The notes under the pieces: generated by a model | What the model saw: only the letters and a program-made list of their open reading frames with translations | Databases searched by the model: none | What the model was told of the DNA's origin: nothing | Program-made: the position numbers and the translations under genes | Part shown: in pieces, positions 45,867-54,328 of the stretch | Position numbering within the stretch: the stretch's first letter is position 1 | How the letters are laid out: each line of letters begins with the position of its first letter | NCBI GenBank assembly: GCA_003282945.1 | Contig: QBYG01000008.1 | Location: forward strand, 1 to 62,734 | DNA from: Pelagibacteraceae bacterium AG-325-E23 | Lineage (GTDB): Bacteria > Pseudomonadota > Alphaproteobacteria > Pelagibacterales > Pelagibacteraceae | Reading direction: 5' to 3' | Length of the DNA: 62,734 nt

Positions 45867-47699
45867 TTAATCTAATTCATATTGATCTTTATAGTTTTTT
45901 ATTAGATTTTGGTTTTGCTTTTGTTTATCGATAAAAAAATTTCCAATTACCAAGAAATCCAATTCATTACCCATGAAGCAATTAAAGGCATCTTTCGGAC
46001 TATTAACTATGGGTTCTCCTCTAACGTTAAAAGATGTATTGATAATTACTGGACAAGAAGTTTTTTCTTTAAATTTAGAAATTAAATCATAGTATTTCTT
46101 ATTAGTTTTGGCACTTACAGTTTGAACTCTTGCCGAATAATCAATATGAGTTACAGCAGGAATTTCTGACCTTTTGATATTTAGTTTATCAATCCCAAAC
46201 AAGTTTTTTTCTTTATCTGTCATTTCTATCTTTTTTCTTGAATTTATATTTGCAACAATGAGCATGTATGGACTTTTGACCTTTAGATCAAACCACTCAT
46301 GTAGGTCATCTATTAAAATAGATGGAGCAAATGGTCTAAAGCTTTCTCTAAATTTTACTTTTAAATTTAAATTTTTTTGCATTGTTTCAGATCTTGGATC
46401 ACCAAGTATAGACCTATTACCAAGTGCTCTAGGACCAAATTCCATTTTACCTTGGAACCATCCAATTGCATAACCATTAGATAAACATTCTGCAGTTTTA
46501 TCGATTATTTCATCATATTCAAATACTTCAAATTTAGCACCTAAATTATTCAAATCATTTAAAATTTGATCATGTGAAAACTCTGTTCCTAAGTAAGATC
46601 CTTTCATGCTATCTTCATTATCAATTTTTCTGTCTCTATTCTCCTCTAAATACCAAAATGCTAAAGCAGCACCTAAAGATCCACCTGCATCGCCAGCAGC
46701 AGGCTGAATCCAAATATTATCAAATATATTTTCTTCAAGAAGTTTACCATTTGCTACACAATTTAATGCAACACCACCAGCAAGACATAAATTTTTAATT
46801 TGATATTCATCTCTTACAGACTTTGATAACTTTAAAATAATTTCTTCAGTAATTTTTTGAATTGATGCGGCTATATCCATATGAAATTGAGTTAGATTAT
46901 CACTTTCTGGCTTTCTTCTTTTTTGACCAAACAATTTTTCAAACTTTTTATTTGTCATTGTTAGACCTGTAGCATAATTAAAATAGCTTTGATCCAATCT
47001 AAAAGTTCCATCATTTTTTATATCAATTAATTTTTTTATTTTTTCCAAATAAATAGCGTTGCCATACGGGGCCAGTCCCATTAATTTATATTCACCACTA
47101 TTGACTTTAAATCCGGTGTAATATGTGAACGCTGAATATAAAAGACCTAAAGAATGTGGAAAATGAATTTCTTTTTTAATTTCTATCTTATTACCTATTC
47201 CAACAGCAACAGTAGTAGTTGCCCATTCTCCTACTCCATCAGCTGTTAAAATGATAGCTTTTTCATAAGGTGATGGATAAAAAGCACTTGCAGCATGACT
47301 CAAATGATGATTTGAAAAATATAAGTTTTTGTCTGATTTGTAGTCTTCATCATGTTTTTTAAGATGATTAAAGAGCAAATTCTTCTGAAATAATTTTTCT
47401 TTTATCCAAATAGGCATGGCCTTGCTAAAAGATAAAAATCCCTTTGGAGCAAATGCAACATAAGTTTCTAATAAACGTTCAAATTTTAAAAATGGTTTCT
47501 CAAAAAAAACTATTTTATCAACATCATTAAGTTTGATTGATGCAAATTTAAGAACAAACTCAATTGCATTGAAAGGATAGCTTGCATCATGTTTTTTTCT
47601 GGTAAATCTCTCTTCCTGAGCAGCAGCAATTATCTCACCATTTTTTAGAATACATGCTGCACTATCATGATAAAATGCAGATATACCTAGAATATACAT
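45867..47699 (-). CDS. Carbamoyltransferase of the NodU/CmcH family
   Basis: The 610-residue protein has an N-terminal Kae1-like ASKHA domain (ILGISAFYHDSAACIL, AAAQEERFTRKKHD, NHHLSHAASAFYPSP, ADGVGEWATT) that makes carbamoyl adenylate. A C-terminal YrdC-like domain transfers the carbamoyl group (RFRESFRPFAPSIL-like block, then INTSFNVRGEPIV). Family members decorate Nod factors, antibiotics or saxitoxin with O-carbamoyl groups. It is the last gene of a three-gene unit with DUF5989- and SxtJ-like membrane proteins. The acceptor is unknown; a surface glycan is plausible given the island at 51-62 kb. Confidence 0.9.
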   Translation of the reverse strand: MYILGISAFYHDSAACILKNGEIIAAAQEERFTRKKHDASYPFNAIEFVLKFASIKLNDVDKIVFFEKPFLKFERLLETYVAFAPKGFLSFSKAMPIWIKEKLFQKNLLFNHLKKHDEDYKSDKNLYFSNHHLSHAASAFYPSPYEKAIILTADGVGEWATTTVAVGIGNKIEIKKEIHFPHSLGLLYSAFTYYTGFKVNSGEYKLMGLAPYGNAIYLEKIKKLIDIKNDGTFRLDQSYFNYATGLTMTNKKFEKLFGQKRRKPESDNLTQFHMDIAASIQKITEEIILKLSKSVRDEYQIKNLCLAGGVALNCVANGKLLEENIFDNIWIQPAAGDAGGSLGAALAFWYLEENRDRKIDNEDSMKGSYLGTEFSHDQILNDLNNLGAKFEVFEYDEIIDKTAECLSNGYAIGWFQGKMEFGPRALGNRSILGDPRSETMQKNLNLKVKFRESFRPFAPSILIDDLHEWFDLKVKSPYMLIVANINSRKKIEMTDKEKNLFGIDKLNIKRSEIPAVTHIDYSARVQTVSAKTNKKYYDLISKFKEKTSCPVIINTSFNVRGEPIVNSPKDAFNCFMGNELDFLVIGNFFIDKQKQNQNLIKNYKDQYELD

Positions 47700-47702
47700 T
47701 AT

Positions 47703-47852
47703 CTAAAAAATTGTATATATAAATGGTGCTACAGCTGAACCTTGACTAAGAATTATAAGACCGCCAAATAAAACTAATACTATTATAATAGGTAATAGCC
47801 AATATTTTTTTCGGACTTTTAGAAATTCCCAAAATTCTTTTATAAAATCCAT
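47703..47852 (-). CDS. 49-residue membrane protein, DUF5989-like
   Basis: A short gene between the SxtJ-like gene (1 bp away) and the carbamoyltransferase gene (3 bp away). The product starts MDFIKEFWEFLKVRKKYWLLP, then has one hydrophobic helix (about residues 20-36) and ends SAVAPFIYTIF. This layout matches the DUF5989 family that accompanies NodU-type carbamoyltransferases, as far as I recall. Function is unknown; tight linkage suggests it helps anchor or assemble the carbamoylation module at the membrane. Confidence 0.8.
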   Translation of the reverse strand: MDFIKEFWEFLKVRKKYWLLPIIIVLVLFGGLIILSQGSAVAPFIYTIF

Positions 47853-47853
47853 A

Positions 47854-48240
47854 TTAAAATTGTTTATTCATTCTATTATTTGTGTCTATTTTTTTTATCC
47901 AATAAGTTTTTTCATCATTAATTTTAAGATTCAACAAATCTTTTTTTAAGAGTCTCATCAATAGTCCAATGGGAGTTACAACTAAGAAAAATATTATACC
48001 CATTATAATTGGTGATATAATCTTTCCTAAAAATAATCCAAATCTAAACCATAACTTATTTAATGGTGTCAAAAATTTAGAGTTAGCAATACCTAAAACT
48101 AGAAATATTAGAGAAATTATTAATGACCATAATCTAATCTCACTTTGGTTAATCAATGGATAAATGGAAATTAATAAAAATACTATAAAAAAGACAATTC
48201 CAAAGCTTCGATTTGAACTTATTTTTATTTTTTCTGTCAT
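47854..48240 (-). CDS. SxtJ-family membrane protein
   Basis: The 128-residue protein has three or four hydrophobic segments (about residues 10-27, 31-48, 66-100) and a basic C-terminus. Its size and its place beside DUF5989 and a carbamoyltransferase match the SxtJ family, named from the saxitoxin cluster, whose molecular role is unresolved. It is first in the three-gene minus-strand unit and starts 35 bp before the pntB stop. Confidence 0.75.
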   Translation of the reverse strand: MTEKIKISSNRSFGIVFFIVFLLISIYPLINQSEIRLWSLIISLIFLVLGIANSKFLTPLNKLWFRFGLFLGKIISPIIMGIIFFLVVTPIGLLMRLLKKDLLNLKINDEKTYWIKKIDTNNRMNKQF

Positions 48241-48275
48241 CGAAGATTATACTATATACGTTAAACTATCATAAT

Positions 48276-49673
48276 CTATAAACTTTTAATAATATCTTCT
48301 GTCATTTTCTTTGCATCTGCAAATAACATCAATGTATTATCTCTATAAAATAGATCATTATCAATTCCCGCATACCCAGGAGATAAACTTCTTTTAACAA
48401 ATAGAACAGACTTACTCTTTTCAACATCTAAAACTGGCATTCCATAAATTGGACTTTGAGGATCTGATTTAGCCACTGGATTTGTTACATCATTTGCTCC
48501 AATAACATATGCAACATCACAATTTGCGAAATCATTATTAATTTCTTCTAGTTCAAAGACTTCATCATATGGAACATTTGCTTCTGCTAAAAGAACATTC
48601 ATATGTCCAGGCATTCTTCCCGCCACTGGGTGTATTGCATAGCTAACATTAACTCCATTTTTTTTTAATGCATCTACCATTTCCCTAAGTGCGTGCTGAG
48701 CTTGGGCAACTGCCATACCATAGCCAGGAACTATTATCACAGAGGAGGCATTTTTCATTAAAAAAGCTGCATCATCTGCATTACCATTTTTAACTGGTTT
48801 TTGTTCCTTAGACTTTTCTGTCACATCATGGTCTGTTGCGCCCCATCCACCTAAAATTACGTTAAAGAAAGACCTATTCATACCTTTGCACATAATGTAG
48901 GAAAGTATTGCTCCCGATGATCCAACAAGTGCACCAGTTATTATTAAAGCTGTGTTTTCTAATGTAAAACCAATACCCGCAGCTGCCCAACCTGAATATG
49001 AGTTTAGCATCGATATTACAACTGGCATATCTGCTCCCCCAATAGGAATTATAAGCAAAATTCCTACCAATAAAGAAATTGCAATTATGGCCCAGAACAT
49101 AGCTGGCTCCTGAGACTTACATAAATAAAATATTAAAACTAATAAGCTGACGCCTAAAATTAAGTTTAAATAATGCTGTCCCACAAATGTTATGGGAGAT
49201 CCAGACATTATGCCCCTTAATTTTAAAAAGGCTATAATAGATCCGGTAAAGGTAATAGCTCCAATAGCGGCGCCTAGAGACATTTCAATAAGACTTGCTA
49301 TTTTTATATTTCCTTGTGCGCCTAAATTAAATACTACAGGATTTAAAAATGCAGAAATAGCAACAAATACAGCTGCTAAACCAACCAAACTGTGGAATCC
49401 TGCAACTAATTCCGGCATTGCTGTCATTGGTATTTTAAATGCTATAAAAGCACCTATAGAGCCTCCTATAGCTAAAAAAATTAATAAATAAATGAAACCT
49501 GATGAAAAATTTTCTACTGAAAGCACTGTTACACTGATAGCTAAAGCCATTCCAATAATTCCATATAGATTGCCTTTTCTAGAAGTTTCTGGAGAAGAAA
49601 GACCTCTTAACGCTAAAATAAACAAAACGCCTGAAACAAGATAGAAAATTGCTAATAGGTTTGCTGATATCAT
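48276..49673 (-). CDS. pntB: NAD(P) transhydrogenase subunit beta
   Basis: The 465-residue protein has about nine transmembrane helices (dII part) and a soluble NADP-binding dIII domain from about residue 290 (VIIVPGYGMAVAQAQHALREM, HPVAGRMPGHMNVLLAEANVPYD, GANDVTNPVA). The complex uses the proton gradient to make NADPH from NADH. Its start overlaps the stop of the small alpha-2 gene by 4 bp. Confidence 0.97.
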   Translation of the reverse strand: MISANLLAIFYLVSGVLFILALRGLSSPETSRKGNLYGIIGMALAISVTVLSVENFSSGFIYLLIFLAIGGSIGAFIAFKIPMTAMPELVAGFHSLVGLAAVFVAISAFLNPVVFNLGAQGNIKIASLIEMSLGAAIGAITFTGSIIAFLKLRGIMSGSPITFVGQHYLNLILGVSLLVLIFYLCKSQEPAMFWAIIAISLLVGILLIIPIGGADMPVVISMLNSYSGWAAAGIGFTLENTALIITGALVGSSGAILSYIMCKGMNRSFFNVILGGWGATDHDVTEKSKEQKPVKNGNADDAAFLMKNASSVIIVPGYGMAVAQAQHALREMVDALKKNGVNVSYAIHPVAGRMPGHMNVLLAEANVPYDEVFELEEINNDFANCDVAYVIGANDVTNPVAKSDPQSPIYGMPVLDVEKSKSVLFVKRSLSPGYAGIDNDLFYRDNTLMLFADAKKMTEDIIKSL

Positions 49674-49981
49674 TTTTTATCTTTCTTTTTTTTTTTATAC
49701 ATCGCCAACATTCTCTGGGTGACCAAGAAACCACCAAAAATATTAATTGCTGCCAATATAATTGCTAAAAAGCCAAAAATGTTTGCTGTATCAAATATAT
49801 TGATACTATTTCCAGCTAAAGCTGCAATTATGGCTCCTACTATGATTACTGAAGATATAGCATTTGTAACTGACATCAATGGAGTATGTAGTGATGGAGT
49901 TACACTCCATACAACATAATAACCTATAAAAATTGAAAGAATAAATATACTTAATCTAAATATAAAAGGGTCTATTTCCAT
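49670..49981 (-). CDS. pntA2: NAD(P) transhydrogenase subunit alpha part 2
   Basis: This 103-residue membrane protein corresponds to the C-terminal membrane segment of E. coli PntA, with about three helices (10-28, 37-56, 62-82). The GYYVVWSVTPSLHTPLMSVTNAISSVIIVGAI block is characteristic. The split alpha subunit, with separate soluble and membrane chains, is usual in alphaproteobacteria. Confidence 0.95.
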   Translation of the reverse strand: MEIDPFIFRLSIFILSIFIGYYVVWSVTPSLHTPLMSVTNAISSVIIVGAIIAALAGNSINIFDTANIFGFLAIILAAINIFGGFLVTQRMLAMYKKKKKDKK

Positions 49982-49985
49982 AAAA

Positions 49986-51074
49986 CTATTTGATTATTGT
50001 TTTAGCAATAATTTCATCTTCCATATTAATATTTATTTTATTATTTTCTTTATCATGCAAATTACTTACAAAATTAAATACATTTTTTGAATATAAGCTT
50101 GATGATGAGGAAGGTAACTTATTTAAAATATTTCCTTCACCAATAATTTTCACTCCATTTTTATCAACTATCTTATCAACTTCTGTGAAAGCTGAATTAC
50201 CACCTTGTATTGCCGCTAAATCATAAATTACTGAACCTGATTGCATATTATTTATCATATTTTCACTAATTATTAATGGCGCTTTTTTACCGGGTATTAG
50301 TGCTGTACAAATTACTATATCAATTTTTTTTAAAGTTTCAGCTAAAAGTTCTTCTTGTTTTTTTTTAAACTCATCTGATGCCTCTTTAGCATAACCACCC
50401 TCGGTTTCTAAATTTTCAGAGCCTTCTACAGTTAAAAATTTTCCACCCAAACTTTCTACTTGCTCTTTTGATGCTTGCCTTACATCTGTGGCAAACACTA
50501 TTGCTCCCATCCTTTTTGCAGTTGCTATTGCTTGCAAACCAGCTACGCCTGCACCAATCACCAAAACTTTTGCAGCAGGAATGGTTCCTGCAGCAGTCAT
50601 CATCATTGGTATGGCTTTTTCAAAAACTGAAAATGATTCAATTACTGCTTTATAACCAGCCAAATTAGCTTGTGATGAAAGAATATCCATTGATTGAGCT
50701 CTAGTAATTCTTGGGAGTAATTCTAAAGAAAAAAAATTAATATTTTTTTTTGAAAACTCTAGAAGTTTTTCCTTATTTTCATATGAGTTTAATACTCCAA
50801 TATAATTTGTGTTGGATTTCAATAAAGTTAGTTTATCATTAGCTAAAAGACCCATTTGTATAAGAATATCTGAAGTTTCTAAAATCTTTTTTTCTTCATT
50901 TATAATTTTTGCTCCCATATCTTCAAAATCACTTGCTTTAAACCCTAGATGTTCTCCGTATTTATTAGACAATTGGATTTCAAATCCTAATTTAATATAT
51001 TTATTTATAATTTCTGGAGTTATGGAAATTCTTTTTTCAAAATTAATATCTTCTGAAATTGAGCCAATTTTCAT
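49986..51074 (-). CDS. pntA1: NAD(P) transhydrogenase subunit alpha part 1
   Basis: The 362-residue soluble dI domain binds NAD(H). It resembles alanine dehydrogenase and has VIGAGVAGLQAIATAKRMGAIVFATDVR (Rossmann motif), the mobile loop region, and TALIPGKKAPLIISENMI. It combines with the alpha-2 and beta subunits encoded next. rpmJ lies 12 bp upstream. Confidence 0.96.
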   Translation of the reverse strand: MKIGSISEDINFEKRISITPEIINKYIKLGFEIQLSNKYGEHLGFKASDFEDMGAKIINEEKKILETSDILIQMGLLANDKLTLLKSNTNYIGVLNSYENKEKLLEFSKKNINFFSLELLPRITRAQSMDILSSQANLAGYKAVIESFSVFEKAIPMMMTAAGTIPAAKVLVIGAGVAGLQAIATAKRMGAIVFATDVRQASKEQVESLGGKFLTVEGSENLETEGGYAKEASDEFKKKQEELLAETLKKIDIVICTALIPGKKAPLIISENMINNMQSGSVIYDLAAIQGGNSAFTEVDKIVDKNGVKIIGEGNILNKLPSSSSSLYSKNVFNFVSNLHDKENNKININMEDEIIAKTIIK

Positions 51075-51086
51075 ATTATAAGGTTG

Positions 51087-51212
51087 CTATTTTTGTCTTG
51101 CTTTAAATTTTGGGTTTTTTTTATTAATTATATAAACCCTACCTCTTCTTCTAACTAATTTAGAATTGAGATCCCTTTTTTTTAAAGATTTAAGTGAACT
51201 TGCAATTTTCAT
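51087..51212 (-). CDS. rpmJ: 50S ribosomal protein L36 (cysteine-free form)
   Basis: The 41-residue product starts [19 protein letters not shown], continues [22 protein letters not shown], and ends there. This is the alphaproteobacterial type-B L36, which lacks the zinc-binding Cys3-His motif. It sits 12 bp before pntA1 and only 5 bp after the stop of the GalE-like epimerase gene, at the edge between conserved genes and the surface-sugar region. Confidence 0.93.
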   Translation of the reverse strand: MKIASSLKSLKKRDLNSKLVRRRGRVYIINKKNPKFKARQK

Positions 51213-51217
51213 AATTT

Positions 51218-52102
51218 TTATTTTTTAGTTTTAATAAACGAACTTATGTAATCTTTCAAATTTATTTTTCCATAATGCTTAATAACCTTATTTTTATATG
51301 ACATATTTGTTAAAGCAGAGGCAAATCTTTCACCTTTTCTTGAAGGAAGATACTCTATTTTTGTTTTGAACATTCTGGCCACTTCAATGATCGAAAGTGA
51401 TGTTTTATGACTTATGCTGTAATGTTTACATTTATTTGCTTTCCAAGCTTTAAAACAAATATTTATAGTATCAGATATATGTGTAAATCTTCTTGTCTGT
51501 GTTCCAGGCCTCACAACTGTTAGTGGTTTATTTTGTTTAAATTGATTTTCAAATATTCCAATTACTGTTGCCATTTTTCCATTATAAATCTGATTTTCAC
51601 CATATACATTGTAAAAATATACTATTTCAAATTTTAAGTTAAACCACTTTTTAAGATTTTCAAGAAGTTCGAGGTTATTTGATTTTGTAAAAGCGTAAGG
51701 AGATAAATTTTTATCACTTCCTTTTTTTCCTAGTGTTGCTGATGTTGCTGAATATATAATCTTAATTTTGTTGTCTAAGCAAAATTTAAAAACCTCTTTG
51801 CTACCAATAGAATTTGACTTAAAGCATTGATTGAAATTTTCAAAACTTTGAAATATTCTAGAAAATTCTCCAAAATGGAAAAGAGAATTAATTTTTTTTC
51901 TATATTTTTTTAATTTTGATTTTATATCAATGGTACTTCCTTTAAGATAAATAGTTCTTTTGGAAATAGTATGATTTTCTTTTGATCCAGTTGAGTAGTT
52001 ATCTAAACTAATAATTTTATAATTTGTTTTTTTTAATAATAGTTTTATTAAATTTGAACCAACAAAACCTGCCCCACCAGTAACTACAATATAATTTTTC
52101 AT
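51218..52102 (-). CDS. NAD-dependent sugar-nucleotide epimerase/dehydratase (GalE-like)
   Basis: The 294-residue extended short-chain dehydrogenase has the NAD motif [10 protein letters not shown] near residue 8, [11 protein letters not shown] after the second strand as in GalE, and the catalytic YxxxK as YAFTK. The acceptor sugar is probably UDP-linked, but the enzyme class (4-epimerase or other) cannot be fixed from sequence. It is the gene nearest rpmJ in the sugar group with fcl and gmd. Confidence 0.82.
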   Translation of the reverse strand: MKNYIVVTGGAGFVGSNLIKLLLKKTNYKIISLDNYSTGSKENHTISKRTIYLKGSTIDIKSKLKKYRKKINSLFHFGEFSRIFQSFENFNQCFKSNSIGSKEVFKFCLDNKIKIIYSATSATLGKKGSDKNLSPYAFTKSNNLELLENLKKWFNLKFEIVYFYNVYGENQIYNGKMATVIGIFENQFKQNKPLTVVRPGTQTRRFTHISDTINICFKAWKANKCKHYSISHKTSLSIIEVARMFKTKIEYLPSRKGERFASALTNMSYKNKVIKHYGKINLKDYISSFIKTKK

Positions 52103-52130
52103 TTTAATTTTTACTATTCTATATATTTTA

Positions 52131-53069
52131 TTAGATTTTTTTTAAATGATTTTTTAGATAGTCATTTATTACAATTGATATTCCTTTTTCGAAACTTACC
52201 TGATGTTCCCAGCCAGCTTCTTTTGCTAATGAAGAGTCAAGCAACTTTTTAAAAGTTCCGTTTGGCTTTTTTTTATCATAAATTATTTTTAAATTTACAT
52301 TAAGGTGCTTCATAATTAACTTTGCATATTCTTCAATGCTATACTCAATACCTGATCCAATATTAAATATCTTAGATTTTGTTTTTTTTTTTAAAAAAAA
52401 AAGACAAGCAGAAGCTACATCCTCACTGAATATTAATTCACGCAAAGATTTTCCATTACCCCATAAAATAATATAATTTTTATTATTTCTTATTGCTTCA
52501 ATAATTTTTTTTACTAATGCCGGAAGAAAATGAGAGGTTTTAGAGTCATAATTATCGTTTTCACCATAAGAATTGCAAGGCATAAGAGTTTTATAATTCA
52601 AATTGTATTGATTGCTGTAATTTTCACAAAGCTTTAAACCAGCAATTTTAGCAATTGAATAAGGTTCATTTGTTTTTTCAAGATAATCGGATAGCAAGTA
52701 ACTTTCTTTGATGGGTTGCTTTGATAATTTTGGATATATACAGCTAGATCCAAGAAATATTAAATTTTTAACACCCGCTAAATAACTACCATGAATTATA
52801 TTTGATTGAATAGAAATATTCTCATATATAAATGAAGCTCGGTCAGAATTATTTGCTATAATTCCTCCAACTTTTGCTGCTGCTAAAATAACTCCATTTG
52901 GTCTATGTTTTTTTAAAAATTTAAATACCTTTGTTTGATTAGTAAGATCGAGTTTATTTCTATCAGCATATATTAAATTATAATTTTTATTTTTTGTAAA
53001 TTTTTTTAAAATAGCTGATCCAATCATGCCTTTATGTCCGGCAATAAATATTTTTTGTCTAATTTGCAT
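52131..53069 (-). CDS. fcl: GDP-L-fucose synthase
   Basis: The epimerase-reductase converts GDP-4-keto-6-deoxymannose to GDP-L-fucose. The 312-residue protein has the NADP motif AGHKGMIGSA, DLTNQTKVFKFL, FLGSSCIYPK and YSIAKIAGLKLCENY, closely following the Fcl/WcaG pattern. Its start overlaps the gmd stop by 11 bp, so the two enzymes of the pathway are coupled. Confidence 0.93.
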   Translation of the reverse strand: MQIRQKIFIAGHKGMIGSAILKKFTKNKNYNLIYADRNKLDLTNQTKVFKFLKKHRPNGVILAAAKVGGIIANNSDRASFIYENISIQSNIIHGSYLAGVKNLIFLGSSCIYPKLSKQPIKESYLLSDYLEKTNEPYSIAKIAGLKLCENYSNQYNLNYKTLMPCNSYGENDNYDSKTSHFLPALVKKIIEAIRNNKNYIILWGNGKSLRELIFSEDVASACLFFLKKKTKSKIFNIGSGIEYSIEEYAKLIMKHLNVNLKIIYDKKKPNGTFKKLLDSSLAKEAGWEHQVSFEKGISIVINDYLKNHLKKI

Positions 53070-54096
53070 TTGATAGCTTTTTCAATTCGTAGGTGACCAT
53101 GTCTTGAATTAAACTATTTAAATTTTTTGACGGTTTCCATTTTAATAATTTTTTAGCTTTTGATGCATTTCCTTTTAAATTGTCAACTTCTGACGGTCTA
53201 AAGTAACGTTTTTTAATTTCTATAATTATTTTATTATCTTTTGATAAAGCTATTTCTTGCAAACCTTTACCTTTCCAGGAAATATCTAAATTTATTTTTT
53301 TAGCAACTAAATTAACAAATTCTTTTACAGAATATTGTTTTCCTGTACAAATTACCCAATCATCAGGTATCTTATATTGTAAAATTTTCCACATAGCGAC
53401 CACATAATCTTCTGCATGACCCCAATCTCTTTTTGCATAAATATTTCCTAAATATAGCTTTTTCTGTTTTTTTTGTTTTATTTTGCATAATGCTTTAACA
53501 ATTTTTTTTGTTACAAATGTTTCACCTCTTAAAGGACTTTCATGGTTAAACAAAATACCATTGGAAGCAAAAAGATTATATGACTCTCTATAATTAATAG
53601 TTATCCAATGAGCATAGACTTTTGAAACAGCATAAGGGCTTCTAGGATAAAATGGAGTTTTTTCTGTTTGAGGAAACGATTGAACTTTACCATACATTTC
53701 TGAGCTCCCTGCTTGATAATATTTAATTTTAGGATTAATTTTAACAATTGATTCTAAAATTCTAAGTGAGCCAAGTGCATCTGCATTTGTTGTATACTCA
53801 GGAACTTGGAATGATACTGCTACATGAGATTGAGCTGCTAAATTATAAATTTCTTTTGGCTTAATTTGCTTTATTAAATCAAATACTGACGTACCGTCAG
53901 TAACATCTCCGTAGTGTAGAATAAAATCTTTTTTTTTTGTAAATGGCTCTTGATATATATCATCTATTCTTTTCGTATTTATTGAAGAAGATCTTCTAAT
54001 TACACCATGAACTACGTAACCTTTTTTTAAAAGTAATCTTGATAAATATGACCCATCTTGGCCCGTAACTCCAAAAATTAATGCAATTTTTTTCAT
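53059..54096 (-). CDS. gmd: GDP-mannose 4,6-dehydratase
   Basis: Gmd makes GDP-4-keto-6-deoxymannose, the precursor of GDP-fucose and related sugars. The 345-residue protein has GVTGQDGSYLSRLLL, HGVIRRSSSINTKRI, the catalytic Glu in SSEMYG, YAVSK, and NHESPLRGETFVTKKI, all diagnostic. It lies upstream of fcl and about 80 bp beyond the 3' end of the 5S rRNA gene. Confidence 0.96.
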   Translation of the reverse strand: MKKIALIFGVTGQDGSYLSRLLLKKGYVVHGVIRRSSSINTKRIDDIYQEPFTKKKDFILHYGDVTDGTSVFDLIKQIKPKEIYNLAAQSHVAVSFQVPEYTTNADALGSLRILESIVKINPKIKYYQAGSSEMYGKVQSFPQTEKTPFYPRSPYAVSKVYAHWITINYRESYNLFASNGILFNHESPLRGETFVTKKIVKALCKIKQKKQKKLYLGNIYAKRDWGHAEDYVVAMWKILQYKIPDDWVICTGKQYSVKEFVNLVAKKINLDISWKGKGLQEIALSKDNKIIIEIKKRYFRPSEVDNLKGNASKAKKLLKWKPSKNLNSLIQDMVTYELKKLSNAN

Positions 54097-54176
54097 ATTA
54101 TTTATATATAGATAATATCTATAAATTATAACTAGAGAAATTTATTTCAATTATAATGTGAAAGTAGTTAAATTAA

Positions 54177-54293
54177 GCCTGGCAATGTCCTACTCTTCCA
54201 TGTCTTAAGACAAAGTACCATTGGCGCTGAAAGGCTTGACTTCCGAGTTCGGAATGGGATCGGGTATTACCCTTTCGCAATAATCACCAGGCA
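54177..54293 (-). rRNA. rrf: 5S ribosomal RNA, solitary
   Basis: Read on the minus strand the RNA begins TGCCTGGTGATTATTGCG and contains the conserved loop CGATCCCATTCCGAACTCGG. It ends CATTGCCAGGC, which pairs with the 5' end. Its length is about 117 bases. No 23S gene precedes it: the upstream neighbour is a sugar epimerase gene ending 35 bp away. The 5S gene is therefore separated from the 16S-23S genes by surface-polysaccharide genes extending at least to the window end. Confidence 0.94.
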
Positions 54294-54299
54294 ACTCTT

Positions 54300-54305
54300 T
54301 TTATA
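54300..54305 (-). promoter_or_regulatory. Candidate -10 box for the solitary 5S rRNA
   Basis: TATAAA on the minus strand ends 6 bases before the 5S 5' end, the right place for a -10 element. The only TTTACA-like -35 (54320-54325) leaves a spacer of just 14 bp, so the promoter is uncertain. Confidence 0.3.
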
Positions 54306-54328
54306 ATAAAATATTAAAATGTAAATAG

